From: Piscinibacter caeni
Lineage (GTDB): Bacteria > Pseudomonadota > Gammaproteobacteria > Burkholderiales > Burkholderiaceae_C
NCBI GenBank assembly: GCA_003265685.1
Contig: QJOU01000019.1
Coordinates: 1-64,000, forward strand
Length of the DNA: 64,000 nt
Direction of reading: 5' to 3'
A program made the translations under genes and the position numbers. This document shows, in pieces, positions 7,568 through 15,023 of the stretch (its first letter is position 1; the number at the start of each line of letters is the position of its first letter). The notes beneath the pieces were generated by a model that was not told where the DNA came from, ran no database searches, and saw nothing but the letters and a program-made list of their open reading frames with translations.

Positions 7568-8245
7568 ATGATCAAGCTATACGACTACGAACTCTCGGGC
7601 AACTGCTTCAAGGTGCGGCAACTCCTCGCCTGGCTCGGCGTGGAGTACGAGCGCGTTGCGGTCGACTTCTACCCAGGCAAGGAGCACAAGTCCGCGCGTT
7701 TCATCGACGAGATCAACCCGCTCGGCCAGATCCCGGTGATCGATGACAACGGCTTCATGCTGCGCGACGCACAGGCCATCATGGTCTACCTGGCCAGTCG
7801 CTACGACGCGTCGCGTCGCTGGTATCCCGACGATGCGGAACTGCGCGGGCAGATCACAGTCTGGCTAGCGACCGCCGACGAGATCACGCGCACCGCGTCC
7901 GCGGCCCGGTTGCACGATGCGCTGGGCTACCCGTTCGATGTCGAAGCTTGCCGCAATGGCGCGCGCGCGGTCTTCCGCGTGCTCGACGACCATCTTGCCG
8001 AGCGCGACAGCACCGGGTTCTCTTGGCTCGTGGGTGATCAACCCACCATCGCGGATCTGGCCTGCTTCCCGTACGCCGCGCTCGCCGGCGAAGGCGGCAT
8101 CGCCCTCGACGAGTTCCCCGCGCTGCGGCGCTGGATCTGGGACTTCCGCCACCTGCCGGGTTTCGTCGGCATGTCCGGCATCTTCGCCCCGGACGCCGCG
8201 CTGCGCGGCCCGAAGGTCATCCCCGTTGTGAAGACCATCGCATGA
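7568..8245 (+). CDS. Glutathione S-transferase-like protein, NdmE-like structural subunit
   Basis: The protein has 225 aa and lies 6 bases after the reductase. It has an N-terminal thioredoxin-fold GST domain (Tyr-Asp-Tyr-Glu-Leu-Ser-Gly-Asn-Cys-Phe-Lys-Val; Gly-Gln-Ile-Pro-Val-Ile; Asp-Ala-Gln-Ala-Ile) and an all-helical C-terminal domain (from about residue 90, with Pro-Thr-Ile-Ala-Asp-Leu-Ala). In the caffeine N7-demethylase complex, NdmE is a GST-like protein needed to hold NdmC and NdmD together, and the position of this gene in the same set suggests that role. A glutathione-linked enzyme role cannot be excluded, because two glutathione-dependent formaldehyde genes follow. The stop overlaps the frmA start (ATGA), which implies translational coupling. 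Confidence 0.75.
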   Translation: MIKLYDYELSGNCFKVRQLLAWLGVEYERVAVDFYPGKEHKSARFIDEINPLGQIPVIDDNGFMLRDAQAIMVYLASRYDASRRWYPDDAELRGQITVWLATADEITRTASAARLHDALGYPFDVEACRNGARAVFRVLDDHLAERDSTGFSWLVGDQPTIADLACFPYAALAGEGGIALDEFPALRRWIWDFRHLPGFVGMSGIFAPDAALRGPKVIPVVKTIA

Positions 8246-9348
8246 AGACCAAGGCCGCTGTCGCCTGGAAAGCCGGCGCACCTTTGACGATCGAGACCGT
8301 CGACCTGGAGGGACCGCGCGAAGGGGAGGTGCTGGTCGAGGTCAAGGCCACCGGCGTCTGCCACACGGATTACTACACGCTCTCGGGCTCCGATCCGGAG
8401 GGGCTGTTCCCGGCCATCCTGGGTCACGAGGGCGCGGGTGTGGTGCTCGAAGTCGGCAAGGGCGTGACGTGGCTGCGCCCGGGCGATCACGTGATCCCGC
8501 TGTACACGCCGGAATGCAGGCAGTGCAAGTTCTGCCTGTCACGCAAGACGAACCTGTGCCAGGCGATTCGTTCGACGCAAGGCCAGGGGTTGATGCCCGA
8601 CGGCAGTTCACGCTTCTCGATCGACGGCAAGCCGCTGCTGCACTACATGGGCACTTCGACCTTCGCGAACCACATCGTCGTGCCTGGCATCGCGCTGGCC
8701 AAGATCCGGCCCGACGCGCCGTTCGACAAGGTTTGCTACATCGGCTGCGGGGTGACAACCGGCGTCGGCGCCGTGGTGTTCACCGCGAAGGTCGAGGCGG
8801 GCGCCAACGTGGTGGTGTTCGGGTTGGGCGGCATCGGACTGAACGTGATCCAGGGCGCGAAGATGGTTGGGGCCGAGAAGATCATCGGCGTCGATCTCAA
8901 TCCGGCACGAGAGGCGATGGCGCGGAAGTTCGGCATGACGCACTTCCTCAACCCCAAGGAGCACGACAACATCGTTGACGCGATCGTGCAGCTCACCGAC
9001 GGGGGCGCCGACTACAGCTTCGAGTGCATCGGCAACACCAAGGTGATGCGCCAGGCGCTGGAGTGCACGCACAAGGGCTGGGGACGCAGCATCATCATCG
9101 GCGTGGCCGAGGCCGGTGCCGAGATCAGCACGCGGCCGTTCCAGCTGGTCACCGGGCGCAATTGGGAGGGCTCGGCGTTCGGCGGCGCGCGCGGCCGCAC
9201 GGACGTGCCGAAGATCGTCGACTGGTATATGGACGGCAAGCTCAACATCGACGACCTGATCACGCATGAGCTGTCGCTTGAGCAGATCAACGAAGGGTTC
9301 GATCTGATGAAGCGTGGCGAGTCGATCCGCTCGGTGGTCGTCTACTGA
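8242..9348 (+). CDS. frmA: S-(hydroxymethyl)glutathione dehydrogenase (class III alcohol dehydrogenase)
   Basis: This 368-aa zinc alcohol dehydrogenase oxidises S-hydroxymethylglutathione, the spontaneous adduct of formaldehyde and glutathione, to S-formylglutathione with NAD. Visible features: catalytic zinc ligands in Gly-Val-Cys-His-Thr-Asp (about 39-44) and Gly-His-Glu-Gly-Ala-Gly; four structural-zinc cysteines in the Glu-Cys-Arg-Gln-Cys-Lys-Phe-Cys stretch and the following Asn-Leu-Cys; and the Rossmann motif Gly-Leu-Gly-Gly-Ile-Gly. Length matches class III enzymes. The gene overlaps the GST-like gene by 4 bases and precedes frmB by 6 bases. Formaldehyde is the expected by-product of N-demethylation, so this enzyme links detoxification directly to the oxygenase. 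Confidence 0.93.
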   Translation: MKTKAAVAWKAGAPLTIETVDLEGPREGEVLVEVKATGVCHTDYYTLSGSDPEGLFPAILGHEGAGVVLEVGKGVTWLRPGDHVIPLYTPECRQCKFCLSRKTNLCQAIRSTQGQGLMPDGSSRFSIDGKPLLHYMGTSTFANHIVVPGIALAKIRPDAPFDKVCYIGCGVTTGVGAVVFTAKVEAGANVVVFGLGGIGLNVIQGAKMVGAEKIIGVDLNPAREAMARKFGMTHFLNPKEHDNIVDAIVQLTDGGADYSFECIGNTKVMRQALECTHKGWGRSIIIGVAEAGAEISTRPFQLVTGRNWEGSAFGGARGRTDVPKIVDWYMDGKLNIDDLITHELSLEQINEGFDLMKRGESIRSVVVY

Positions 9349-9354
9349 CTGACC

Positions 9355-10224
9355 ATGCAGAGCATCGAGCTCGTCAGCGAGCATGCCTGCCATGGCGGCT
9401 TCCAGGCGTTCTACCGGCACGACTCGCGTGTCATCGGTCTGCCCATGCGCTTCTCGGTCTTCAGGCCCCCGCAGGCGAAGCCCGGCAGTGGCCCAGCCCT
9501 TATCTACCTTGCCGGGCTCACCTGCACCGAGGAGACCTTTGCGATGAAGGCGGGCGCCCAGCGTATCGCCGCAGAGCTGGGGATGCTGCTGATCTCGCCG
9601 GATACGAGCCCCAGGGACACGGGGATCAAGGACGAAGCGGCGGACTGGGAGTTCGGCAGCGGCGCCGGCTTTTACGTCAATGCCACGCGGGAGCCATGGA
9701 CGAAGTTCTTCCGCATGGAGGACTACATCGTCCATGAATTGCGCGAGATTGTGATCAACTACTTCCACGTTGCCCCGCGGCGGCTTGGCATCTTCGGGCA
9801 CTCGATGGGTGGACACGGTGCGCTGATCCTGGCTCTGCGACACCAGGACGTGTTCCGCTCCGTGTCCGCGCTCGCTCCGATCGCGGCGCCCAGTCAGTGC
9901 GCGTGGGGACGCAAGGCGTTTGCAGGCTACTTCGGCGACGACGAGGAGACGTGGCGGGCTCACGATGCCAGCGCGTTGATGCGGCGCTCGCGTCGGCCGT
10001 TTCCGGAAGGCATCCTGGTCGACCAGGGCCTGGGGGACAAGTTCCTGCAAAGTCAGTTGCTCCTCGAAGAGTTCGAAGAGGCGTGCAAGGTCGCCGATCA
10101 GCCGCTCGAATTGAGGCGCCATGCCGGCTACGACCACGGCTATTACTTCGTCAGCTCCTTTGTGCAGGATCACCTGCGCTTCCACGCCGAAAGGCTTTGC
10201 GCTTCCTGTTCGCCACATGGGTGA
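9355..10224 (+). CDS. frmB: S-formylglutathione hydrolase
   Basis: This 289-aa serine hydrolase of the esterase D family converts S-formylglutathione to formate and glutathione, completing the formaldehyde oxidation started by FrmA. The nucleophile elbow Gly-His-Ser-Met-Gly-Gly-His-Gly-Ala sits near residue 147. The family segments Leu-Ala-Gly-Leu-Thr-Cys-Thr-Glu-Glu (about 50-60), Asp-Thr-Ser-Pro-Arg and a C-terminal Tyr-Asp-His-Gly-Tyr-Tyr (catalytic His) are all present. It is the last gene of the operon. No clear intrinsic terminator follows it in the next 340 bases. Confidence 0.93.
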   Translation: MQSIELVSEHACHGGFQAFYRHDSRVIGLPMRFSVFRPPQAKPGSGPALIYLAGLTCTEETFAMKAGAQRIAAELGMLLISPDTSPRDTGIKDEAADWEFGSGAGFYVNATREPWTKFFRMEDYIVHELREIVINYFHVAPRRLGIFGHSMGGHGALILALRHQDVFRSVSALAPIAAPSQCAWGRKAFAGYFGDDEETWRAHDASALMRRSRRPFPEGILVDQGLGDKFLQSQLLLEEFEEACKVADQPLELRRHAGYDHGYYFVSSFVQDHLRFHAERLCASCSPHG

Positions 10225-10566
10225 CATTCCGCGCCGCCGGTAGTTCCGGATGGGCATGGGTTCGCTCCTGACAGGTAGTCGCCCGAGCAACTACCGAGAG
10301 GAGTTCACCCGCAGCGACATTCCTTCTTGGCCAGAGACTGACGGGCTGATTCGGGGCATTGAATTCGCGGACGCGGATGGCGGCCTCGGGTCGATTCCCG
10401 TCGTTCGAGCGCCGCGGGCAAACGTCCTCAAGCAGTCTGATCCAGGCCATTGGCTGCTCGCCCCGAATCCTCGCTGATGGCCTGATGCCGCCCCGGAAGA
10501 TCCCTGGAATCGAACGCACAGCCCGCCGTCCGAGGCGCCGCGTGCCTGCCCCGGCGGCTCGCCCTT
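10225..10566. other. 342-bp gap at the right edge of the low-GC island, no supported gene
   Basis: Short open frames occur on both strands (for example 10250-10477 on +), but none has a convincing ribosome-binding site, high GC at third positions or a recognisable domain. GC content stays lower than in the lipase gene that follows. The stretch may be decayed DNA from the acquisition that brought in the demethylase operon. No inverted terminal repeat or target duplication was recognised by eye. Confidence 0.4.
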
Positions 10567-11805
10567 TCAGGCCGCAGGCCGCTCCGCCAGCCACTCCCGC
10601 AGCCGCGCATACACCTCCGGCCGGCTGAGCAGGTCCAGGTGGTTCATCCCGTAGCCGATCCACTGCCGCTGCGGCGGGAAGTCGAGGCGGCGTACCGCCT
10701 GGCGGTGGCGGCCGAGCGCGCTGTCCAGCGGCACCAGGCCGTCGCCGAGCAGGTGCCCGGCGAGCGCGCCGTCCTGCTGGCCGAGGCTCGCGGCGATCGC
10801 ATAACAAGGCACGCCGGCGGGCAGCGGCACCGGCTGGCGCCGGTCGCCACGATGGGTGAAGCGGTCGAGGCCGACCCAGTCCTCGTCGAGCAGGTTGCCG
10901 TGGCGCAGGTCGGTGATGCCGGCGCTGCGCAGCCGGCCCAGCCGTGCCAGCGGCGCGGCGTAGGGCGTGGCGCCGAGCAGCAGGTCGATCCCCTGGCCCG
11001 CGCGTTCCAGCGGGGCGCCGTGGTGCGGCGTGCCGAGGAACAGCACGCCGTCCAGCAGCTGCGGCCAGTGGTGCCCCGCGGCCTGGCCGTAGTGCAGCGC
11101 GCTGCGCGCCAGCAGGCCGCCCATGCTGTGGCCGAGCAGCACCAGCTGGCGCACCGGCTGCGGCCACTGCGCGACGAGGCGCTCGAGCTGCTGCGCGAGG
11201 GCATGGCCGTTGAGCGAGACGTGCAGCCCGCTGTTGTAGTGCAGGTAGACCGGGCTGAAGCCGAGGTCGGTGCCGAGCCGCGCGCCGTGGTCGTGGCCCT
11301 GGCGCAGCCACTGCAGGTCGTTCATGCACAGGCCGTGGATCAGCACCAGCACCCGGCTGCCGGCTTCCGGCAGGTCGCGCGCGAGGGCGGCGCGCTCGAG
11401 CGTCAGCGCGCGGCCGCCGCGGCGCAGCGCCATCGGCGTGGCCAGCGGGTTACCGGTGGCGGCGAGGTAGTCGCCCAGCACGCCGTTCAGCGCCGCGACC
11501 AGCGCCTCGCGTCCGGGCAGCGGTTCGTCCGGCCCGGGCGCGGGTGAGAGCACGGGGGCGAGCGCGCCCAGCAGCGCCTCGAGGCTGCCGCCGACCACGC
11601 GCGTGACGCCGCGGATGCTGCGGTAGACGAGGCCGGTGAGGCCGCTGGTGCGCCCGTCCAGCGTGCGCGGCGCCAGGCCGGGAACGCGGGCGATGCGTTC
11701 GTGCATCGCCTCGACGAGTTCGGTCAGTCCGGCGGTGGCGTCGGTGGCCAGGCGCGCGGCGCCGCGCAGGCGGGTGGGTGGCGGCGGCGGCGCGGCAGGC
11801 GGCAT
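10567..11805 (-). CDS. Alpha/beta-hydrolase, lipase/PGAP1-like
   Basis: The protein has 412 aa from the ATG at 11805; the longer upstream reading frame has no ribosome-binding site and an unlikely N-terminus. After a ~130-residue helical N-terminal region comes the hydrolase core: Val-Leu-Val-Leu-Ile-His-Gly-Leu-Cys (oxyanion loop), then Leu-Gly-His-Ser-Met-Gly-Gly (nucleophile Ser), and a C-terminal Gly-Asp-Gly-Leu-Val-Pro-Leu-Asp (acid) with Met-Asn-His-Leu-Asp (catalytic His). This matches cytoplasmic esterase/lipase-like hydrolases that act on acyl esters. There is no signal peptide. The substrate is unknown. It is separated from the divergent ParM-like gene by 218 bases. Confidence 0.75.
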   Translation of the reverse strand: MPPAAPPPPPTRLRGAARLATDATAGLTELVEAMHERIARVPGLAPRTLDGRTSGLTGLVYRSIRGVTRVVGGSLEALLGALAPVLSPAPGPDEPLPGREALVAALNGVLGDYLAATGNPLATPMALRRGGRALTLERAALARDLPEAGSRVLVLIHGLCMNDLQWLRQGHDHGARLGTDLGFSPVYLHYNSGLHVSLNGHALAQQLERLVAQWPQPVRQLVLLGHSMGGLLARSALHYGQAAGHHWPQLLDGVLFLGTPHHGAPLERAGQGIDLLLGATPYAAPLARLGRLRSAGITDLRHGNLLDEDWVGLDRFTHRGDRRQPVPLPAGVPCYAIAASLGQQDGALAGHLLGDGLVPLDSALGRHRQAVRRLDFPPQRQWIGYGMNHLDLLSRPEVYARLREWLAERPAA

Positions 11806-11886
11806 GGCCCGATTCTGCGGCCGGCGCCCGGCCCGGCCTGGCAAGCGCCCGGCCGCGGGGGTGGGCCGGTGCGATCCGAGCAGCCT

Positions 11887-11942
11887 GTCACGGAACTCGT
11901 GAGCACGCGTGACGAAGCGCGTGCCGGTGATGCATTTGTCAC
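11887..11942. promoter_or_regulatory. Cluster of GTGA/TCAC motifs upstream of the actin-like gene
   Basis: Five copies of (C/G)GTGA or its complement lie within 56 bases (near 11888, 11898, 11908, 11926 and 11938). The first three are spaced exactly 10 bases apart, one helical turn. Two of the copies sit inside or next to an inverted repeat (GCACGCG at 11903 with CGCGTGC at 11918). ParM-type systems often have iterated sites ahead of the operon that bind the adaptor protein. This could be such a site or a simple operator. Confidence 0.3.
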
Positions 11943-12023
11943 TGTGTTTCCAGATGCGATCACTAAAGTTCCGCCGATCCGGTGCACACCGCTGCGCCAC
12001 CGACCCCCAGCGAGGAACCCCGC

Positions 12024-13172
12024 ATGCTCGAACAGCAGTATCACGACGCCAACCTGCAGCCGGCCGACAGCGCCGCGCCCCACGTGGCCGGGTTTCCGGT
12101 GGTGCGGGCCATCGACGTCGGCTTCGGCCACGTCAAGCTCAGCCTGCGCGACGGCAACGACGTGAAGTTCACCAGCTTCCCGTCGATGGCCATCCCGGCC
12201 GACGGCAGCGCGGTGCGCACGCTGGGCACGCGCAAGCGCGACACCTTCGACGTGCCGGTGCGCGGCGCGCTCTACGAGGTGGGCCGCGACGTGGCGCTGG
12301 CGCATTCGGGCGGCAACTTCGGCCGCGACGTGACCGACGAGTTCTACAAGGGCGCCATCTACGAGGCCCTGACGCGCGGCGCGCTGCGCTACATGGCCGA
12401 GGCCGGCGACGGCACGATCGACATCCTGGTGCTCGGCCTGCCGGTCAACCAGTACAACGACGCCAAGCGGCGCGACTACCTGCGCAGCACCTTCGAGGGC
12501 AGCATCGAGGTGGGCGACGGCAAGTCGGTGTTCGTCAAGCGCGTGCTGGTGCAGGCCCAGCCGGTGGGCGGCTATGCGGCCATCGACGAGCACCTGGACG
12601 AGCTGAACGCGGTGATCGCCGCCACCGGCGGCGCGCTGCGCACGCTGGACAGCGGCGAGGCGCTGGAAGACCTGGCCGTGCTGATGGTCGACCCCGGCGA
12701 GCACACGCTCGACTGGCTGCTGGTGCAGCAGGGCACGATCAACCCGCGCGCCAGCGGTGCCGCCTCCGACGCCGGCCGCCACCGCGTGGTGCGTGCGGTG
12801 CAGGAGGCGCTGAGCCACCAGATCGGCCGCCCGCTCGGCCCCTCGGTGATGCCGCGCATCAACGACGCGCTGCGCCTGGGCGCGCCGGTCAAGCTGTCCG
12901 GCGTGGCACACCCGCTGCAGAGCTACGAGCCGGTGGTGCTGAGCGTGATCGACGACTCGATCAACCGCATGGTCGACGGCCTGCGCGACGCGCACGAGAT
13001 CATCGACCTGATCGTGCTGGTGGGCGGCCACCCCGAGCACTACCGCGACCTGCTCTCCAAGCGCTTCCCGGCCATCCCGGTGTTCGTGATGCCCGACTCG
13101 ATGTACGCCAACGTGCGCGGCTTCCAGATGATCGGCGAGGCGGAGGCGGCGACGTCCGAGGTGCGGCACTGA
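12024..13172 (+). CDS. ParM/StbA-like actin-family ATPase (PRTRC protein D-like)
   Basis: The protein has 382 aa from the ATG at 12024, with GAGGAA upstream. The actin-fold ATP-binding motifs are in order: phosphate 1 (Ile-Asp-Val-Gly-Phe-Gly-His-Val-Lys, residues 30-38), phosphate 2 (Val-Asp-Pro-Gly-Glu-His-Thr-Leu-Asp-Trp, about 230-240) and the adenosine motif (Leu-Val-Gly-Gly-His-Pro-Glu-His-Tyr, near 335). This is closest in pattern to plasmid-segregation ParM/Alp proteins and to protein D of PRTRC cassettes. Such proteins polymerise with ATP to move DNA. No other PRTRC gene, replication gene or conjugation gene is nearby and the flanks look chromosomal. It is followed after 17 bases by a partner gene. 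Confidence 0.8.
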   Translation: MLEQQYHDANLQPADSAAPHVAGFPVVRAIDVGFGHVKLSLRDGNDVKFTSFPSMAIPADGSAVRTLGTRKRDTFDVPVRGALYEVGRDVALAHSGGNFGRDVTDEFYKGAIYEALTRGALRYMAEAGDGTIDILVLGLPVNQYNDAKRRDYLRSTFEGSIEVGDGKSVFVKRVLVQAQPVGGYAAIDEHLDELNAVIAATGGALRTLDSGEALEDLAVLMVDPGEHTLDWLLVQQGTINPRASGAASDAGRHRVVRAVQEALSHQIGRPLGPSVMPRINDALRLGAPVKLSGVAHPLQSYEPVVLSVIDDSINRMVDGLRDAHEIIDLIVLVGGHPEHYRDLLSKRFPAIPVFVMPDSMYANVRGFQMIGEAEAATSEVRH

Positions 13173-13189
13173 GCGACCGGCCTGCCTGA

Positions 13190-13744
13190 ATGGCCACCTT
13201 CGAGCTGCTGGTCGAGATCGACAGCGACGTCCACCCGGAGCTGTACGCGGTGCTCGCGGCGGTCGGCCGGGAGTCCCTGCGCCCCGAGCGGCTGCGCCAG
13301 CTCGCCGGCGGCGGCCTGATCTGGGAACACCTGCGCGCCCAGCCGCGCCTGGATGCGGCCGCGCAGCCCGCGCTGGCGGCCGCGGCGCGCCAGGGCGACC
13401 GGGTCGCCGCGGCGCGCGCCGCGGTGCGTTCGGTGGCGCAGTCGGTGGCGCAATCGGTGGCGCAGTCGGCCGCCGACTCGCTGCTGGCGGCCGCCGCGCT
13501 GCCCGAGCCCGAACCTCCGCCGGTGCTGCAGGACGTGGTGGAGGTGGCGCCGCGCAGCGCAGCGCCCAAGCGCGCTGCCGCCAAGCCGGCCGCCCCGGTT
13601 GCCGAGGCCCCCGTCGCCGCGCCGGCGCCGCCTGCGGCGGCCGAGGCCGAGCCGCCGCTGCCCGATTTCGCGGCGCCGAAGAAACCCGGGCCGCGCTCGC
13701 GCCTGCTGCTGATGAAGGAGCGCGGGCTGTTCAAGAACAGCTGA
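13190..13744 (+). CDS. Uncharacterised Ala/Pro-rich protein paired with the ParM-like actin
   Basis: The protein has 184 aa and no recognised domain. About 60 residues with a compact, mixed composition (Phe-Glu-Leu-Leu-Val-Glu-Ile-Asp near the start) are followed by an alanine-rich helix that contains three Ser-Val-Ala-Gln repeats (about residues 81-92). A Pro/Ala linker then leads to a basic tail, Gly-Pro-Arg-Ser-Arg-Leu-Leu-Leu-Met-Lys-Glu-Arg. The tail could contact DNA or the actin filament. Its position directly after the actin gene is that of the adaptor (ParR-like) gene in segregation operons. That function is inferred only from position; there is no visible ribbon-helix-helix. Confidence 0.55.
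   Translation: MATFELLVEIDSDVHPELYAVLAAVGRESLRPERLRQLAGGGLIWEHLRAQPRLDAAAQPALAAAARQGDRVAAARAAVRSVAQSVAQSVAQSAADSLLAAAALPEPEPPPVLQDVVEVAPRSAAPKRAAAKPAAPVAEAPVAAPAPPAAAEAEPPLPDFAAPKKPGPRSRLLLMKERGLFKNS
13430..13469 (+). repeat. In-frame 12-bp tandem repeat, 3.3 copies
   Basis: The unit TCGGTGGCGCAG (one variant base) is repeated from 13430 to 13469 and encodes Ser-Val-Ala-Gln three times, inside the protein at 13190-13744. Being a multiple of three, copy-number change would lengthen or shorten the helix without shifting frame. Confidence 0.85.
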
Positions 13745-13782
13745 GCGCCGCGCTCGCCACGCGGCCGCGGTTCAGCGCAGCT

Positions 13783-14940
13783 TCAGCGCAGCTTGAGTGC
13801 GTCCTGCAGCGCCTTGAAGCCGAAGGTGCCCTTCATGTGCGCCACGTCGGCACCGTCCACGTCGCCGGTGCGCTTCTGCTCCTTGACGATCGTGTCGATC
13901 TCCTCGCGCACGCTGTGCAGCGCGCCCTCGAGCTGCTTGAGCTTGGCCAGCACGGGCCGCGCCTGGTCGCTCATCAGGTAGGCGGGGCCGTCGAGCTTGC
14001 TCTTCTTGGCGCCGGCCACCAGCGCATCGACCAGGCTGTCGATGTCCTTGCGCAGCTTCTTGGCCTTCAGCTCCTGCGCCTCCAGCCCTTCCTCGCTGCG
14101 CCCGGAGTGCCACACCGCCTTCTCGCCGCGCGCCAGCGGCGTGCCGTGCGAATCCTTGTCGCCGGGGTCGCGCGCGGTCCACGACGGGCCGGGCATGCCG
14201 ACCACCGTCACCTTCTTGTAGCCCTTCTTCACCAGTGCATCCAGCACCTTCTTGGCGAACACGTCGTCCTGCCGGTCGGCCTCCGGGCCGCCGGAGGCGG
14301 TGAAGCAGCCGCTCAGCGTGATGGTGCCGCGGTAGTCCTTGCCGATGCGCTTGGACTTGTCCTTGTCGGCCGTCAGCATGGCGACGATGTCGTCCGCGGT
14401 CTTGCCGCCCAGCTTGGTGCCGATCACCCGGCCGGGCAGCACCTTGGGCGTGCCGTGCGCGCACAGCACCAGGTCGCCGGTCAGGTCGCCGAGGTCCATG
14501 TCGGCCTCGCTCTTGACGCTGGTGCCGAACTTGTCGGCCTGCGCCTTGGCCGCGCCGTCGATGATCTTGTCGCCCACGGCCAGGTTGACCACCTCGGTGT
14601 GCTTCTTCGCCAGCGCCTCCTTCACGTCGAGGTAGCCCTTGACGATCACCTCGTAGGCGTCGAACTTCGGGTTCGACTTGTCGAACACCGCCATCACCAG
14701 GTCCTTCTTCCAGACGCCGACCTGCAGGTACGGGTCCTTCGCGCGCGGTGTGCTGGTCTCGGTGGCGAGCAGCTTGCGCGCGTCCGAGTCCTTGATCGCG
14801 AGGCCGGCGGCGTTGGGCAGGCCGGCCTTCTTGAAGTCCGCCTCGATCTCCGGGAAGACCTTGTTGAGCAGCTGGTCGAACTTGATCGAGGACGGCTTGA
14901 CGTTCTTGCCGTCGCCGAAGAGCACCGTGTCGAGCTTCAT
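13783..14940 (-). CDS. Uncharacterised protein with a C80-like (clan CD) cysteine-peptidase signature
   Basis: The protein has 385 aa and no signal peptide or membrane segment. The middle contains Leu-Val-Leu-Cys-Ala-His-Gly-Thr-Pro (His162) after a beta strand. A segment Gly-Gly-Lys-Thr-Ala-Asp-Asp-Ile follows, then a second strand with Thr-Leu-Ser-Gly-Cys-Phe (Cys212). A His-Gly and a Gly-Cys about 50 residues apart, each at the end of a hydrophobic strand, are the pattern of the cysteine-peptidase domain of RTX/clostridial toxins (family C80). In that family the enzyme is switched on by inositol hexakisphosphate. Lys-rich stretches are frequent. The C-terminal ~110 residues are predicted helical, possibly coiled coil. 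There is no toxin domain. Family assignment by eye only. Confidence 0.5.
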   Translation of the reverse strand: MKLDTVLFGDGKNVKPSSIKFDQLLNKVFPEIEADFKKAGLPNAAGLAIKDSDARKLLATETSTPRAKDPYLQVGVWKKDLVMAVFDKSNPKFDAYEVIVKGYLDVKEALAKKHTEVVNLAVGDKIIDGAAKAQADKFGTSVKSEADMDLGDLTGDLVLCAHGTPKVLPGRVIGTKLGGKTADDIVAMLTADKDKSKRIGKDYRGTITLSGCFTASGGPEADRQDDVFAKKVLDALVKKGYKKVTVVGMPGPSWTARDPGDKDSHGTPLARGEKAVWHSGRSEEGLEAQELKAKKLRKDIDSLVDALVAGAKKSKLDGPAYLMSDQARPVLAKLKQLEGALHSVREEIDTIVKEQKRTGDVDGADVAHMKGTFGFKALQDALKLR

Positions 14941-15023
14941 GCGAGTCCCCGGGGTGTCGATGAGAGGACGCGCAGCTTAGGGCCCGGGTCGACGACCCGT
15001 CAACGCCGCCGCACGGCGCGGCT

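Noticed and set aside
10250-10477. 75-codon open frame after frmB
   Set aside because: No ribosome-binding site, poor third-position bias and no recognisable domain. Treated as non-coding island edge.
10370-10525. Sequences resembling tRNA T-arms on both strands (TCGATTC and GAATCGA contexts)
   Set aside because: The flanking stems do not pair and no acceptor, D or anticodon arm can be built around them.
11964-11978. TAAAGTT followed by GCCGAT, like the two halves of a flagellar sigma-28 promoter
   Set aside because: The halves are only 2 bases apart, while a functional sigma-28 promoter needs about 11. No flagellar gene follows.
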